Shown: positions 22,422 to 35,476, numbered from the stretch's first letter. The stretch: 64,000 nucleotides of DNA from Antedon mediterranea (GCF_964355755.1 NC_092670.1:24222795-24286794); one strand, 5' to 3'. Made by a program: numbers and translations. The notes: generated from the sequence alone by a model not told the origin.

Positions 22422-23722
22422 TCACGATTTTCTGAATAATAACAAATACATTTTTTTAATTAATATACAAATTCTATTGCTCATAAGGTTGATGGCAAAT
22501 AGTTTGATTTCGCGAGGCACGTCACTGCACAATGTATGATGGGAAGAGTTTTCGAGCAATAGCGCCAACGTATAATACAAACTTTATAATACTTGTGATG
22601 GCGCCATTGCTTCCAATTCTATCCCATCAGGCATCACTAATGCTATTTGCGATATAATATTAGACCATTGTTCTATTACCTTTCTTGAAGTAAAACACTG
22701 ATAATCTGCCCATCATCACGTGTAGCATTGTTCAGCCATCTCACAATGCAATCCAGTGATTTTGTGTCATACTTTTTCCTATCAATAATTAGATTCACTG
22801 ATGTGCAGTAGAAGTTTGGTATGTTGTGTTTACTAAGAAAATCTATCAGCAACTTAACTAAATCCTTGAACCTATCTGCCAATTTGTCTGGCTTCCACGA
22901 TAAGTCACGATTGGACAAATGTAGCATGCATGTTTTCAGGTGATAAGACGACAGTGATCCCAGCTGGGAGGATCCTCTTTTTCTCTGAATTGTCTTCAGA
23001 ATTTTTAAACAGTCTCTACGGCAATCATTCATTTTGTCCATAGTTTTTATTCTATCTTTTTCTTTCTCTGAGAAGCTCTCCCTCCATAGTTGATCGTATT
23101 CCTTGTTATCGCGGAAATGTCTGGGACTTTTTGCAACAAACTGTCTGCCGTTTAGTGTTAAGCCTGGAACGATATCAATAGACAACACTTTGTCGTCATA
23201 CTCAACATTTAGTTTTATAGCTGGACCAGAACCTGCCAGGTTTATTATCATTCCAAGGTCTTTCATACTATTCACAGCTTTCTGCACAGTCGACTGCATG
23301 CTCTGACGCACTTTAGCCGGTATCAATCTTTCTTGCTCTATCAGTCCTAGATTATCAAAAGTTTGGTATTTTTCATTTGAATTTTCTGACTTTTCTGACT
23401 TCTTTGACTTCTGTGACTTCTCAATCCAAAAGTAACTGTCTAAATCATTTTCTGTTGGTCTGGTAATTTTCCAATCGGTAGATTTTAGGTTAAGGGGAAT
23501 CAAAAGGTCAAATTCATCAGCTGCTATGACCTTTAGACCTTCGTAAGAACTACCTTGATGGTAGATCTGCTTGAAGTTAAATGGTGAGGAGTGTTCGAAT
23601 TTATGAAAGTATTCTCGAATCTTTTGAACGGCCTTTTTAGCCTGTGTTTGTTCAAGTTTAGTGAAAGTGACATCAGTTTTAAGATAACTTCTTAGCTCCT
23701 TCAACAGGTTAGATTCAGGCAT
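22422..23722 (-). CDS. cGLR copy 4: cGAS-like nucleotidyltransferase without ubiquitin domain
   Basis: The predicted CDS joins 23722-22680 and 22431-22422 (about 350 residues). The start ATG follows an acceptor (acctcttttag). It has the GS motif at 57-58, E70 and D72 in 'DEFDLLIPL', D183 in 'SIDIVPGL' and 'SSYHLKTCMLHL', so it should be catalytically competent. A short Lys/Ser/Glu-rich repeat around residues 101-116 (KS-x units) is longer than in copy 3, consistent with slippage in a surface loop. The exon ends GAA-AG followed by GTAATA. The next acceptor (AG 22433-22432) adds only two residues before TGA. It is closest to copy 3. The acidic and HLKT motifs put it in the cGAS-like receptor group; the ligand is unknown. 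Confidence 0.85.
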
Positions 23723-26700
23723 TTTCTAAAAGAGGTAAATAGTATGGTAAATACTATGATTGATTTGCATCTAGAAATTCAATTTTCTAACATAAAACAC
23801 ATAATTTTTCAACATAAAATGATAATTTAGAAGGACACCTTATCAGAATTATGATTTAAAGAGTAAGTATGTTCTAATCAATGAACTACGGAATACGGAA
23901 GTGCGGGATAGGATAACCATAAATAAAATAAATTAAATAGCCTAAAATACCTAATATTTTCGGAATATGGCTTGAAGTTTTTATAATGCAGAAAATTTAG
24001 AACCAGAATATACAGAAAAAGAGTTAGTTTTGCGTCGTGCTGATGAGGAAAAAAGACGAAATTCTTCTCTTTGTTGTCCTTGTTGTCGCTGCGGTACGTA
24101 CCGCTGCTACACTACTACTACTACTACAACTACTACTAGGCCTGGAACTCGTGTTGAACCATGGAGTAAAGTTACTCCATGGTTGAACGAAAATAAAGTA
24201 TGGCACTGCATCGTCAACCAACAGCCTCCGTTTGAAAGGTTTGCCAGTTAATTCCCCTACCAAATCCCGTTTGAATTATTTTAGCAATAAAAGTAACAAT
24301 AGATTAACAATAGATGAGAGATTTACGAATTGGCTTGCAGAAGAAAAGATCGATCATGCATGCATGACCGCATGTCGCGTTATTAGCCAATCATATTATT
24401 AGCGGATTCGCTTAGCCAATAGAAGCGCCGAATGCAACCGCGAATCTTAACATTTTCGTCGGCCGTATTTGACGTCACAAATAAGCTGCTGCCATGAGCA
24501 CAAGATAGCGATTTTCAAAAGTCTGGAAAACAACTTTAAAATCCTGTTTACTCGAAAACTACAAATCCGATTTAAACATAAATAGTTCTGAATATTAAGT
24601 TGGTAGGGTTACTTTTATAATAGTTAAGTAAAATATTAGAGTGTCCCCTTCATTTAATGTCGGTGATTCTAACATGATAAATGAAGTTTTGACGTACTCT
24701 GTTAAAACTGTTTGAGATTAGAGGTATGCTTCTTGTCTTGAGAGCTTGAGGTTGGATGAAATGTGACCTTCACTTGACCAGATGCATGATATGTAGGTTG
24801 TAGGTTGTATATAGACGAATAATTAGAAGGTCCAAGAGTATACTTCTTGCGTTGACTGTAATATAAATATATTTATACATAATAAGACAGAGTCAACAAT
24901 ATAAAGGAGTATATAGGCCTGTATTTCCAGTCGAGGTATCCGAGTGTCAGTGCTGCACATCATTTCTAACGTGGTGCCTTTATCATGTAAGGTTAGGTAA
25001 ATGTTAGATTATCATACATATACACGGGGGTGAAATGTGAAGCACATGATATCATGTATTAACAAATATTCCTGTAATACTTCTGTAGAAATCTAGACAC
25101 TTCGTCGTCTGACTGCATGTAGAATTCATCTTTCTATCCTCGGCAAGTCAAATTTCAAACGTGCTTAGGCCTTTGGTTTATATATTTAATATTAGTGGGC
25201 CTACTGTCTGTTTTTTTTATATAATTATTTTTTTACATTATTGAACGGTTAACCGTGCCGATTTATAAATAATAAATTAAACACACGGCTGACACAATAA
25301 TGACATTGTCTCCCGGTAGCCACATTTGAAATGAATCAGTTGGTAGTTAGTGTCACCTATAAAAACCCAACTGTTTACAACAGGCCTACTTTAATAATAT
25401 CACATGCTTACTGTAGGCTATTCCAACTCCATGTTACCTACGCGAGTTCAAACTATATCACTATTATATTCTATTATGATGGGTGTACTAAATTGCTTTA
25501 AATTATAATTATACTTACACAACAATAGCGTCAGTAACTTGAATTAGGATTACTGTGAACAAATACAGACGATCATATTATTCTGTACGTATAGCGGAAG
25601 CGGAAAAATTACAAATGGAAAACGGAAATTCCCAGTCTTGCTTGGTTTGTCGCCCTCATGAGTGTTCTTGATTATACATTACTAACGTGGATATGGTCCA
25701 CCGATTTTACTGAATTGTCACATACTGTATGATTTATAATGGTAAAACAGTAAAACTGAATTGCAACAGATTTTTACATGATAAACAACAATTAAAAAAC
25801 ACTAAAACACAATAGAATAAATGATAAAAAGGGAATCCATGTCTTCGTATAAACTATTTCTAATGCCTTTAATAGTCACTTGATTTTGTGTAGGATGATT
25901 GTATTATAACTCAATTAATTATAAATACCATGCTACCACCAAGTAGGCCTATAAGGTGCGACGTTTTTTTACAAATAAGTTTAGTAAAGACTAACACTGG
26001 AATATTTATTTTTCTTTTATAAGAAAGTCTTTGTAAGATAGAACTATTTTATTAAATCAAATTATTGTTTTTAATGACTGCAAATTTACTGCATTCATTT
26101 TTTTACATGTATTACAAATATACAAAATACGCATGAGTAACAGTAATAAACGATTTATTTAAATGTTTCTTTTTTTTCAACAGAAAAATAACGCATTTAC
26201 AATACAACTGTTTATCTTGAGTATTTTATAACAACAAATTTAATTTAAAAATCTTTATAATATACAGCACTACTTAACTATAACAATACAGTACACAACG
26301 TGTTTCAACCTTGTTTTTATGAAATTGTATGCCAGCGATAGATCCAAGATTGAGTAGGCCTACGTTACTAAACAGGCCTATACAGATTTAACATAAATAT
26401 TTATCAAAAGTGTTTCCGCTTGCTCCCATTTTTACCTTCTTTCCCTTTTCTAATTTATTTCCATTTGTTCATATCTTTTTTCCCATTTCTCCTTTCATCT
26501 TTTTTTTTTATCATTATTTTATATTTAGTACCCAAATTCATTAAAAATGCATACATAAATCTGGGTAATTAATTAAATAAATATTACTGAACAATTTAGA
26601 AAACTTATTTATTTTAATCTATTATTTCGTCTAATAATAGTATACGCTTCTAAAATCCACCAAACTTTATCGATGAATTACTGTAGTTATTCATTTATGA

Positions 26701-27461
26701 GAGAAATCATAACATAAATACAAATAAGGATATTTACTTGCAAACTTGAATATAAACAACAAATATGAATATAATTGATTTAAATACGGTGAAAAAATAC
26801 AGTGTTTGTGGAATGTAACGACAATATTGATTGATAAACTACGTTGTGACTAGACTCAAAGTCTAGGCCGGCATTTATTTTCAAATACACAGGCCAGCGA
26901 GATATATTAATAACTCATTGTGATTGTGATTTTTTACTATGAGATCGTCTTGATTTCATGTTTTACCACGATCGAACATGGTCCTAATTTCTCTCTTTAA
27001 AAAAATTACTACGTTGAAAAAAAATTTATACAACATCTCATGAGAAACTATTACAGTATGTCTACATATCTTTCCCAACAGTTGATTGCAAAATTAAACA
27101 TTCTTACAGGAGTTCTGTTTTTCTTTAAAGAAGTTTTCCATTATCAATCTTTTTAATTAAGTCAAGATTCTTTTTTATAAAATCAGTTCTTATTATTTTA
27201 TGGAATTGATTCCTGTCATCTAAATTATTTTTTAAAAGATAGTAATGCATTATTTATTGAATTCTTCATTTTACATTCTAAATTAGAAAACTAAAATATG
27301 TTTAATATTTTCAATAATATTAGGAATTAAAATCAATTAATAAAAGTGTGTATAACATATAGTGATAAGCTCTAGTAAAAGTTAGAGAAACAGATAAAAA
27401 TACTTCTGTTGACAAAAAGGTATTTGTGTACAATGATGATTTAATTAAAAACAGTTCTATA
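23723..27461. other. Intergenic region between the cGLR array and LGR locus 1
   Basis: It contains an (ACT)n microsatellite at about 24108-24138. An inverted repeat follows at 24160-24185 (accatggagtaa / ttactccatggt). TGACGTCA lies at 24470-24477 and the copy 4 kB site at 25624. The small frames at 24024-24263 lie across the microsatellite and are not genes. Poly-T-rich AT sequence fills 25.9-27.4 kb. Confidence 0.5.
25624..25633 (-). promoter_or_regulatory. NF-kB-type site upstream of cGLR copy 4
   Basis: GGAAATTCCC with the same 'ttggtttgtcgccctc' flank as copy 3, about 1.9 kb upstream of the start codon. Confidence 0.55.
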
Positions 27462-28497
27462 TCAAAATGTTGTCATCTTAATTTCTTGCTGAAAGTTTGT
27501 TTTGCGGGAATTGCAAGTACACATATGTACGATAGTGTACAGATATGGATTAATGCACGAGTTGATAGGAATTATGAATGTTGCCGCCCAGACATATATT
27601 TCCTCTGGAATTTCCCACATTTCCGTCTCTGAACAAATCCATATCAGTATGACAGGGAACCAACAGCAGAAATCGGTGAAAACTATTATACCTAATTTCC
27701 AAGCCCTTCTTGTTAGATCCTTTCGTCTTTTTATTTTGTTGACAGTAGCTCCTGATCTCTTAACAGAGAAGAAAATTGCGACATAACTCGTTGCGATCAC
27801 GATAAAACCTAAGCCATTGAATCCAATAAAAATGGCAATAGCATACTCCCAGCCTGGCCACCGACTTCTTGTTAGTGGCAGTGCAAGGCAAACGCTCTGT
27901 TTCCCATAGTATTTTTCTCCAAAATACGATAAATTAATAAAGTCTAATCTGTTTACAAGTGGAAGAAAACTGAGAACAACCCAAACTAACCAACTAATAC
28001 CAATAATAATTTTACATTTTGTACTGTTTAGCCGTTTTGTAGTGAAAGGGTTCACGATGTTAACTGCACGGTCGATGCTCAATATCATCAATGTAGTTAC
28101 AGAACATTGGCCGGAGAGAGTAGAAATAGCACCGGCAAAGCTACAAAAAAAACTGCTTTTCCAATATCTTGCAACTTTTGCATACCGTCCTCTATAATGT
28201 ATATCTGCACTCGCTATTATGATCAGATAAACTGCCATCAGCAAGTCAGACACAGCCAGATTAGTAATGAGCATGGTTTGCACCTTATTAAAATCATTTT
28301 CATTTTTGTCCTTGTAATTAAACCTTCTTGATAAAATAACAATTCCATTACCAATGACAGATGAAACACCAATAACTAATATCAATACTCTTAACACTTC
28401 TCGTTTTAGTAAGTCTGCACAGGAAGCAAACGCATCTGTTGGTTCGCAGACATCAATGTCACCCACAAGACAACATAGACTAAACAAATCTGAATAT
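27462..28497 (-). CDS. LGR locus 1: seven-transmembrane exon of a relaxin-receptor/GRL101-like GPCR
   Basis: One exon carries the hinge and the whole 7TM domain (about 344 residues). The acceptor AG at 28499-28498 is followed by one base completing a Leu codon, then 'YSDLFSLCCLV', the hinge motif that follows the LRRs in RXFP/GRL101-type receptors. Residues are numbered from the Met-equivalent TTG at 28487. The Cys-rich hinge is at 5-23 and TM1 at about 31-53. The ECL disulphide pair is C115 and C200. The TM3 end is 'SIDRAVNI' (DRA in place of DRY) at 138-145. TM5 is about 213-240, TM6 about 262-286, and TM7 has 'NPYLYT' (NPxxY-type) at 313-318. The tail is short and includes CTC, a possible palmitoylation site. 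Upstream exons on the same strand supply the LRR ectodomain. The ligand is unknown; relaxin-like peptides are a family-based guess. Confidence 0.9.
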
Positions 28498-28597
28498 CTA
28501 AGAGAATTAACGAAAACAAAACATAGTTGTAAAGTAATGTTATTTTGTACATCTTACCTGCCTCATATATGGGTATTAAAATCCTTTCAATACTTAC

Positions 28598-28669
28598 AGT
28601 TCTTGTAAGTTCTTCAGTTCTTCAAAGGTTTTATCTCTGTAATTCTGTAAGTTGTTGTCCTTTAAGTTT
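28598..28669 (-). CDS. LGR locus 1, last LRR exon (72 nt)
   Basis: Acceptor ttttgtag and donor GTAAGTA bracket exactly 72 nt in phase 2-2. It encodes one LRR starting 'NLKDNNLQNY', with Phe at position 15 and ending 'LKNLQEL'. It is more divergent than the array exons and conserved at 51856-51927 in locus 2. Confidence 0.85.
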
Positions 28670-31245
28670 CTACAAAATAATAATTGTATAAATAACCTAT
28701 TAAAGCACAATGGTATGTTAAAGTGAGTCGACGAGAGATTGTGAAATGAATATATTTAGTTATTGTTGGTTGGTAAGATATGCTTTTGCCTGTTTAGTCA
28801 CTGGTCCCGAATAGACGAAATTATTGTCTCTTACGATTACAAAGTCAATACATTTATCTCATTTTACTGTATTTATATAAAAGAACGGTTCCACCAAAAA
28901 AATGTATCAATATCCGTTTTGTATCCGTATTTGTATTTCAGTTAAGTTTTAAATGAGTTAAATAGTTATTTAATCTATTCCTTTTATTAATCATTTTGAT
29001 AGTTATGATTTTGCATTATATTTCCTGGAAGAACACAATTATATTGTGAATGCGTTTCCGTTATAAAATAAAAATACTAATAATAATAATAAAGGTTTAA
29101 CAATTAATTGAATATTTAGACCCATGTTTACAAAACAACTTAATGTTTAAATAAATTATATGATTGTTATGCAAACTAGTTCTGCCTTTTAGTCCATGGG
29201 CCAGGTCCAGTTTTTTGCGAAAGCAGTATCAAATTGGTGGCAAATGCTACCATACATTTTTGGAAAGCTTAATATGTCTACTTTTCAGAAATCCATGATA
29301 GCAATGCCAATTGTACAGCTTAATAGTAATTTTTTAGGATTATATAACACCGCCTACGGAAAATATGCACCACAAAATTTTGGGGTAGGGGGTAACACTT
29401 TTGCTAATAACTCGGGATTTAATGAACAGATTTGCATTGTCTTGGTATCAATATGTAGTGTATAGACTGTTTAAGTGTAATATATTTTTTTCTAAGTAAA
29501 TCCAACAATTATTGACGCCATTAGAGATCAGAAGGTCATTGAACTTTAGTAAAAAATGATTTTTTGTCTAATATTACCTTATAACTTTCAGTTTTTAACA
29601 AAAAAAATACAATAGATGTTATGCAAACTGATGTTTTCATGAACATATAGACCCAATAAACAAGAAAATTGAAGTTAAAGATTAACAAAATATGAATATG
29701 CTGTGTATTATGAATAAATTTGTTGTTTTTAGTAATTTGTAATCGTTTACAATTATGGGGTAGGGGGTAACATTTTTGCGAATAACTTACAATTTAGTTA
29801 ACAGATTTGCATTTTCTTGCTATCAGTATGTAGTGTATAGATTGCCTAATTGTAATATACTTTTTAAAAATGAATCCCGCATTTGTTGACATCTTTAGAG
29901 GTCAAAAGGTCACTGACCTTTAATAAAAAATGCAATTTCTTCTAAATTAGCTTATAAATTTCAATTTTAAACACAAAAATACAGGAAATCTTATGCAAAC
30001 TAATATTTTCTTAAACCTATAGACACAATAAATAAGAAAATTGAATTTAACATTTTTTCTGAATTGAATATGCTGTGCATTATAAAGAAACTTGTTCCTC
30101 ATTAGTTATCTTTGACAATAATGGGGTAGGGGGTAACGTTTTTGCAAATAACTTAAGATTTAGTGAACAGATTTACATTTTCTTGTTATCAGTATGTAGT
30201 GTATGGATTTCTTTATTGTAATATGCTTTTAAAAAATGAATCGAAAATCTATTGATGTCTTTTAGAGGTCAAAGGTCAATAACCTTAAATCAAAAATGCA
30301 ATTTCTTCTAAATTAGCTTATAAATTTCAATTTTAAACACAAAAATACAAGATATCTTATGCAAACTAATGTTTTCTTAAACCTATAGACACAATAAATA
30401 AGAAAATTGAATTTAACAATCAAATATTCTGTGAATTTATGAGGACATTCTGTCTGTTAATAGTATTATTATTAACAATTATAGGGTAAGGGGTTACATT
30501 TTTCCTAATAACTTTGTATTTAGTGATCACATTTGCATATTTTTGGTATTAATATGTACTGCGTAGGTTGCCTAATTGTTATATTCATGTTGAAAAAATA
30601 AAACGTAACATATATTGACATCATTGTAGGTCAAATGGTCATTGAACATTTAAAGAAATGCAATTTTGTCCAAATTTAACATTAATAAAGTTTCAATATT
30701 TAACGCAAAAATACACCAAATCTAACTTTTTTTTTAAACCTATAAAGACAATGGACAAGAAATTGAAGTTAAAGATTAAAAACAAATAAACATGTGTAAT
30801 AATATTAGGAATTGTGACCGTAATAGTAATTTGTAATTATTAAAAATTATGGGGTAAGGGGTAACATTTTTGGTAATAACTTTGAATTTAGTCTACATAT
30901 TTTGCATTTCTAGGAACCAATAATATAAACTGTTTAATTGCTATATATTAAAAAATTATCAAAATGTTATTACCAATAGATTTATGTGGTTTTTAACTTA
31001 TTAAACCTATAGAAAAAAATTCACCGTTTAGTATTTGTTTTGGGGTACGAAATAACAAAATGCATGACTTTTTGGAAGCTATACATTATTTGATTTATTA
31101 TTAATTAAAATAAATGAAATTTAAATATGAGGATAATAAATAAACATATCCAGCTTCTGTGTTGTAAATTGTTTTTTATAATTTACATTCTAAACATTCA
31201 ATTGTCTATAGTAATCATAGAAATTGTTTAGATTACCATGTAATC

Positions 31246-31560
31246 GTGGGTGAGTGGCCGAGCGGTTAAGACAGTGGAACCGTAATCACGTAGCCATAAC
31301 ATCGGCAGGGGTTCGAGGCTCACTCACTCCATGGTTCTGGTGGTAGAACGAGTCTTCTCGGATAAGGACTATAAACCGTAGGTCCAGTGTACACAACTTG
31401 AACCTAGTACATCTTTCGAGACGAGTAGGGGGTTACCCCGGTGTATTAGTACATCACAGCCACTGATCACCAACTGGGCCCTCTGGGAGACCAGTCTTTG
31501 ACTGAAGAGGTTACCCAGTATAAATATATATTTCAATTTCAATTTCAATTTCAATTTCAA
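31246..31560 (+). mobile_element. tRNA-derived SINE with (TTTCAA)n tail
   Basis: Box A-like 'tggccgagcggttaaga' and box B-like 'ggttcgagg' are followed by 'ttctcggataaggactata' and 'gtagggggttaccccggtg'. This is the same body as the SINE in cGLR copy 1. The 3' end is a TTTCAA repeat at about 31530-31560. It is inserted in the left arm of the foldback element. Confidence 0.85.
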
Positions 31561-32835
31561 TTATATCTTTTATTTGCAACTGATAAGATATTCTAAGGTT
31601 ATAATTGTTCATCTTGTTTGCAAATGCAAATGAGATAGTTTTCTAAACAAAACTGTTATGGTATTGTAATATTACAGGACAATTACATTTTACTTCATCT
31701 TGATTTAAAGAAAACAGTTAGTTTATTCAAACTCATTAATATGTCAATTTTTTAGATTTTCATATTAGCTGCAGTTCCACATCTTCCACATACGTTTGAA
31801 AGAACTGGGTATCTCTATGTTTTCATATCGCAGTTTAAAGTATGTTCCATGTATCTTGGCATGGTTGAAGGTGGTTGTAAGTTTTCCCCATTTTGATCAA
31901 GGTTACCATTAATATCTTTTAACCAATGTTTTAACCAAGAACACTGGTGCAGCATGTTACGGTCTTCAGTCTCTTTGTGTTTTCTGGACTCCTGGAAAGG
32001 ACCCAAAATATTGTGTCGAGAGAGACATTGACATGGAAATTAACAATTATATTGGAGGATAACTCTGACACAACCACCTAAAGTTAGGTGAGAAGGTCCA
32101 GTCAATACAATTTACACAGGAAGGAAAAATCTTATCTGGTACATCTTCAGAAGAGAGTCATGCATACTTCACATTTTCCTCATTGCTCACAGACGCCACT
32201 GAGCCAAATAGTGTTTCTATCCATTGTTGGATGCCCTTCACATCTCTAGAGAATACAGACTGAAGACTATAACGTGCTGTACCAGTGTACTTGGTTCTAG
32301 TATTTTCGTCAGCTTTTTCATAACATTTTAAAAGATATTAACGGTAACGTTGATCAAAATCGGGAAACTTGCAAAGTATCACATTCCAAAATGTCAAGGA
32401 ACATTGCACAAGATCATACTTCAGTTTGCGATAACAAAATCATGTCTTTTAAAGATTTCTATATATACCCAGTTGTTTTAAATGATGTAGGCTTTACTGG
32501 AATTTGACGATGTAATATAATAGAATTAATTTTCGAGAAAGTGTGAATTGCTAAACTGCAGCTGATATGCAGATCTGAAACATTTACATATTGTTACGGA
32601 GTTCATTTTTGTAAACCAAGATACAGGAAAATGTCAGATGAACATTTATAGAAAAGAATATCTTTTAAATACAAATTTAATTGGTAGGCCCTAGTGTCAT
32701 TTTTAAATTTACTATATAAGTCGATTAATTGATTTAAAGTACAATCTGTAAAATAATAACAATTTATACAGTATAGCCTAAAAAGAGTAGCCGTAGGATA
32801 TGTATTTAAAAAATAACCAAATACCCTATCTAAAG

Positions 32836-33000
32836 TAGTGGAGCTGTAGCTTGGTGGTTAACATGCTTGCCTTCCAATCCCAAGTTCCGGGGTTCAATCC
32901 TGACCTAGTGCCAGGCTTGTAACTCACGACTCTTTCAACTCCACTCCTTAAGCCTTAAGTGAGACTTAGTTTATAATCACGATAAATTATAAAATAGTTT
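32836..33000 (+). mobile_element. Second tRNA-derived SINE, in the right foldback arm
   Basis: 'tagcttggtggttaacatg' (box A-like) and 'ggggttcaatcc' (box B-like) lie about 35 bp apart in an insertion absent from the left arm. The tail 'ccttaagtgagac' resembles SINE bodies. The 3' boundary is approximate. Confidence 0.6.
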
Positions 33001-35476
33001 ATCCACCCTGTAATTTCATGATGAAATATATGTTTTTATAAAGCTCCTATCCTCATATTAAAACAAAATCATTAATTTTTTTTCCAATAATTTATACCCT
33101 CCAACAAGTCATGCATAATGTGTGCATTGTGTACCCCACAACAACACTAAATACTAAAATTTTGTCTACAGGCTTTAAATAAAACTACACAACCACTATT
33201 ATTTGAGATCAAAGTGTTGCATAATTTTTGGATATAACAATTTTTGATTAAACAGTTTATACAGTACCTTACTTATTGTTACCAAGAAATGCAAAATATG
33301 TTCAATAAATTCAAAGTTATTAGCGAAAATGTTACCCCTTACCCCATAATTTTTAAGGATTACAAATTACTAATACGGTCAAAATTCTTCATATTGTTAG
33401 GGCCTATACATGTTCATTTGTGTTTAATCTTTAACTTTAATTTGTATTTGTACATTGTCTTTATAGGTTTAAAAAAAAACACCAGTTTGTAATGGATTTG
33501 TTGTATTTTTGTGTTTAAAATTGAAACTTTATTAATGTTAAATTTGGACGAAATTGTATTTTTTGTTAATGTTCAATGATCCTTTGACCTACAATGATGT
33601 CAATTTGTTACGTTTTATTTTTTCAACATGAATATAACAATTAGGCAACCTACACAGTACATTATTAATACAAAAAAATGCAAATTTGATCACTAAATAC
33701 AAAGTTATTAGAAAAAATGTTGCCCCTTATCCTATAATTGTTAATAACAAATTATTAGTAACGGACAAAATTTCTTCATAAATTCATAGAATATTTGTTT
33801 GTTTAATTTCAATTTTCTTATTCATTGTGTCTATATGTTTAGGAAAACATCAACATAAGATCTTTTGTAAGTTTGTGTTTAAAATTGAAATGTATAAGTT
33901 AATTTAGAAGAAATTGCATTTTTGATTGAAGGTCATTGACCTTTTGACCTCTAAAGACGTCAATAGATGCTGGATTCATTTTAAAAAAGTATATTACAAT
34001 AATGAAATCCATACACTACATAATGATAACATGAAAATGTAAATCTGTTCACTAAATCTTAAGTTATTTGCAAAAACGTTACCCCCTACCCCATAATTGT
34101 CACAAATTACTAATGACGAACAAGTTTCTTTATAATGCACAGCATATTCAATTTAGAAAAAATGTTAAATTCAATTTTCTTATTTATTGTGTCTATAGGT
34201 TTAAGAAAACATTAGTTTGCATAAGATTTCCTGTTTTGTGTGTTTAAAATTGAAATTTATAAGCTAATTTAGAAGAAATTGCATTTTTTATTAAAGGTCA
34301 GTGACCTTTTGACCTCTAAAGATGTCAACAAATGCGGGATTCATTTTTAAAAAGTATATTACAATTAGGCAATCTATACACCACATATTGATAGCAAGAA
34401 AATGCAAATCTGTTAACTAAATTGTAAGTTATTCGCAAAAATGTTACCCCCTACCCCATAATTGTAAACGATTACAAATTACTAAAAACAACAAATTTCT
34501 TCATAATACACAGCATATTCATATTTTGTTAATCTTTAACTTCAATTTTCTTGTTTATTGGGTCTATATGTTCATGAAAACATCAGTTTGCATAACATCT
34601 ATTGTATTTTTTGTTGTTAAAAACTGAAAGTTATACGTTAATATTAGACAAAAAATCATTTTTTATTAAAGTTCAATGACCTTCTGACCTCTAATGGCGT
34701 CAATAATTGTTGGATTTACTTAGAAAAATATATTACACTTAAGCTGTCTATACACTACTTATTGATACCAAGAAAATGCAAATCTGTTCATTAAATCCCG
34801 AGTTATTAGCAAAAGTGTTACCCCCTACCCCAAAATTTTGTGGTGCATATTTTCCGTAGGCGGTGTTATATAATCCTCAAAAATGACTATTAAGCTGTAC
34901 AATTGGCATTGCTATCATGGATTTCTGAAAAGTAGACATATTAAGCTTTCCAAAAATGTATGGTAGTATTTGCCACCAATTTGATACCAAAAAAATGTCT
35001 GGCCCATGGACTATTTGACTAAAATACTTCTTCTTAGGAGATGTACTTTGAAGCAAACTTTGATTCATCTTAAATTGTTTATATATTGGAAATGCGTATA
35101 ATTGGTAAAACGTAAAATGTTCCAAAAAAAATTAAAGGAATAAGGCGAAATAGGAAAATGCAGCATAATCTATAGTAGTTATTATTTTTTTATTTAAACA
35201 ACTGAATGATTTTATATTAAAATGTTATAATGCCAATAACAATAGTGAAATTAAGATGATTAAATTTTAAATATTTATCAAGGTTACATAACAAATACTT
35301 TAATTGTAATTGTTTAGGATGCACAAAACGCTGTTAATACAGGTTTTCATCAAAATGCATTAGGCCTACTTAAATTGTCTTAATATGTATGTGTTTTAAC
35401 ACATGGGAAAATTGTCTATGTTGAACATTTTTCAATTAGCATTAACAACATATAAACATAATCATAATATACTTAC

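Larger units (their letters stand above)
29190..35013. mobile_element. 5.8-kb near-palindromic foldback element in an LGR locus 1 intron
   Basis: The ends are TAGTCCATGGGCC and its inverse GGCCCATGGACTA, flanked by direct repeats TTT (29187-29189 and 35014-35016). The uninterrupted site, with a single TTT, is present in locus 2 near 52407. Arms of about 2.8 kb are inverted copies of each other: for example 29220-29345 against 34870-34985, and 31030-31090 against the inverse of 33100-33160. The centre is a loop at about 32040-32265. The outer 1.8 kb of each arm consists of about five tandem ~365-bp subrepeats, each with the motif GGGGTAGGGGGTAAC or close variants. SINEs have inserted into both arms. 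No transposase frame is visible. Confidence 0.9.

Noticed and set aside
27426-28608. Plus-strand frames overlapping the GPCR exons
   Set aside because: Antisense shadows of the 7TM exon; the same shadows occur at 50542-51555.
29196-29465. Protein of 89 residues mirrored at 34877-35125
   Set aside because: The frame is inside the terminal inverted repeat of the foldback element; it is duplicated because the DNA is, and it has no domain.
31246-31330. tRNA-Leu/Ser gene
   Set aside because: Box A and box B are present but no proper cloverleaf closes. The sequence continues into a SINE body with a TTTCAA tail and has a second copy in cGLR copy 1.
31815-32006. Transposase remnant in the centre of the foldback element
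   Set aside because: The sequence is part of the inner inverted repeat (its inverse is near 32270-32590) and the peptide matches no transposase motif I recognise.
32836-32910. tRNA gene
   Set aside because: Only promoter boxes are recognisable and it sits in an insertion relative to the opposite foldback arm, so it is a SINE head.
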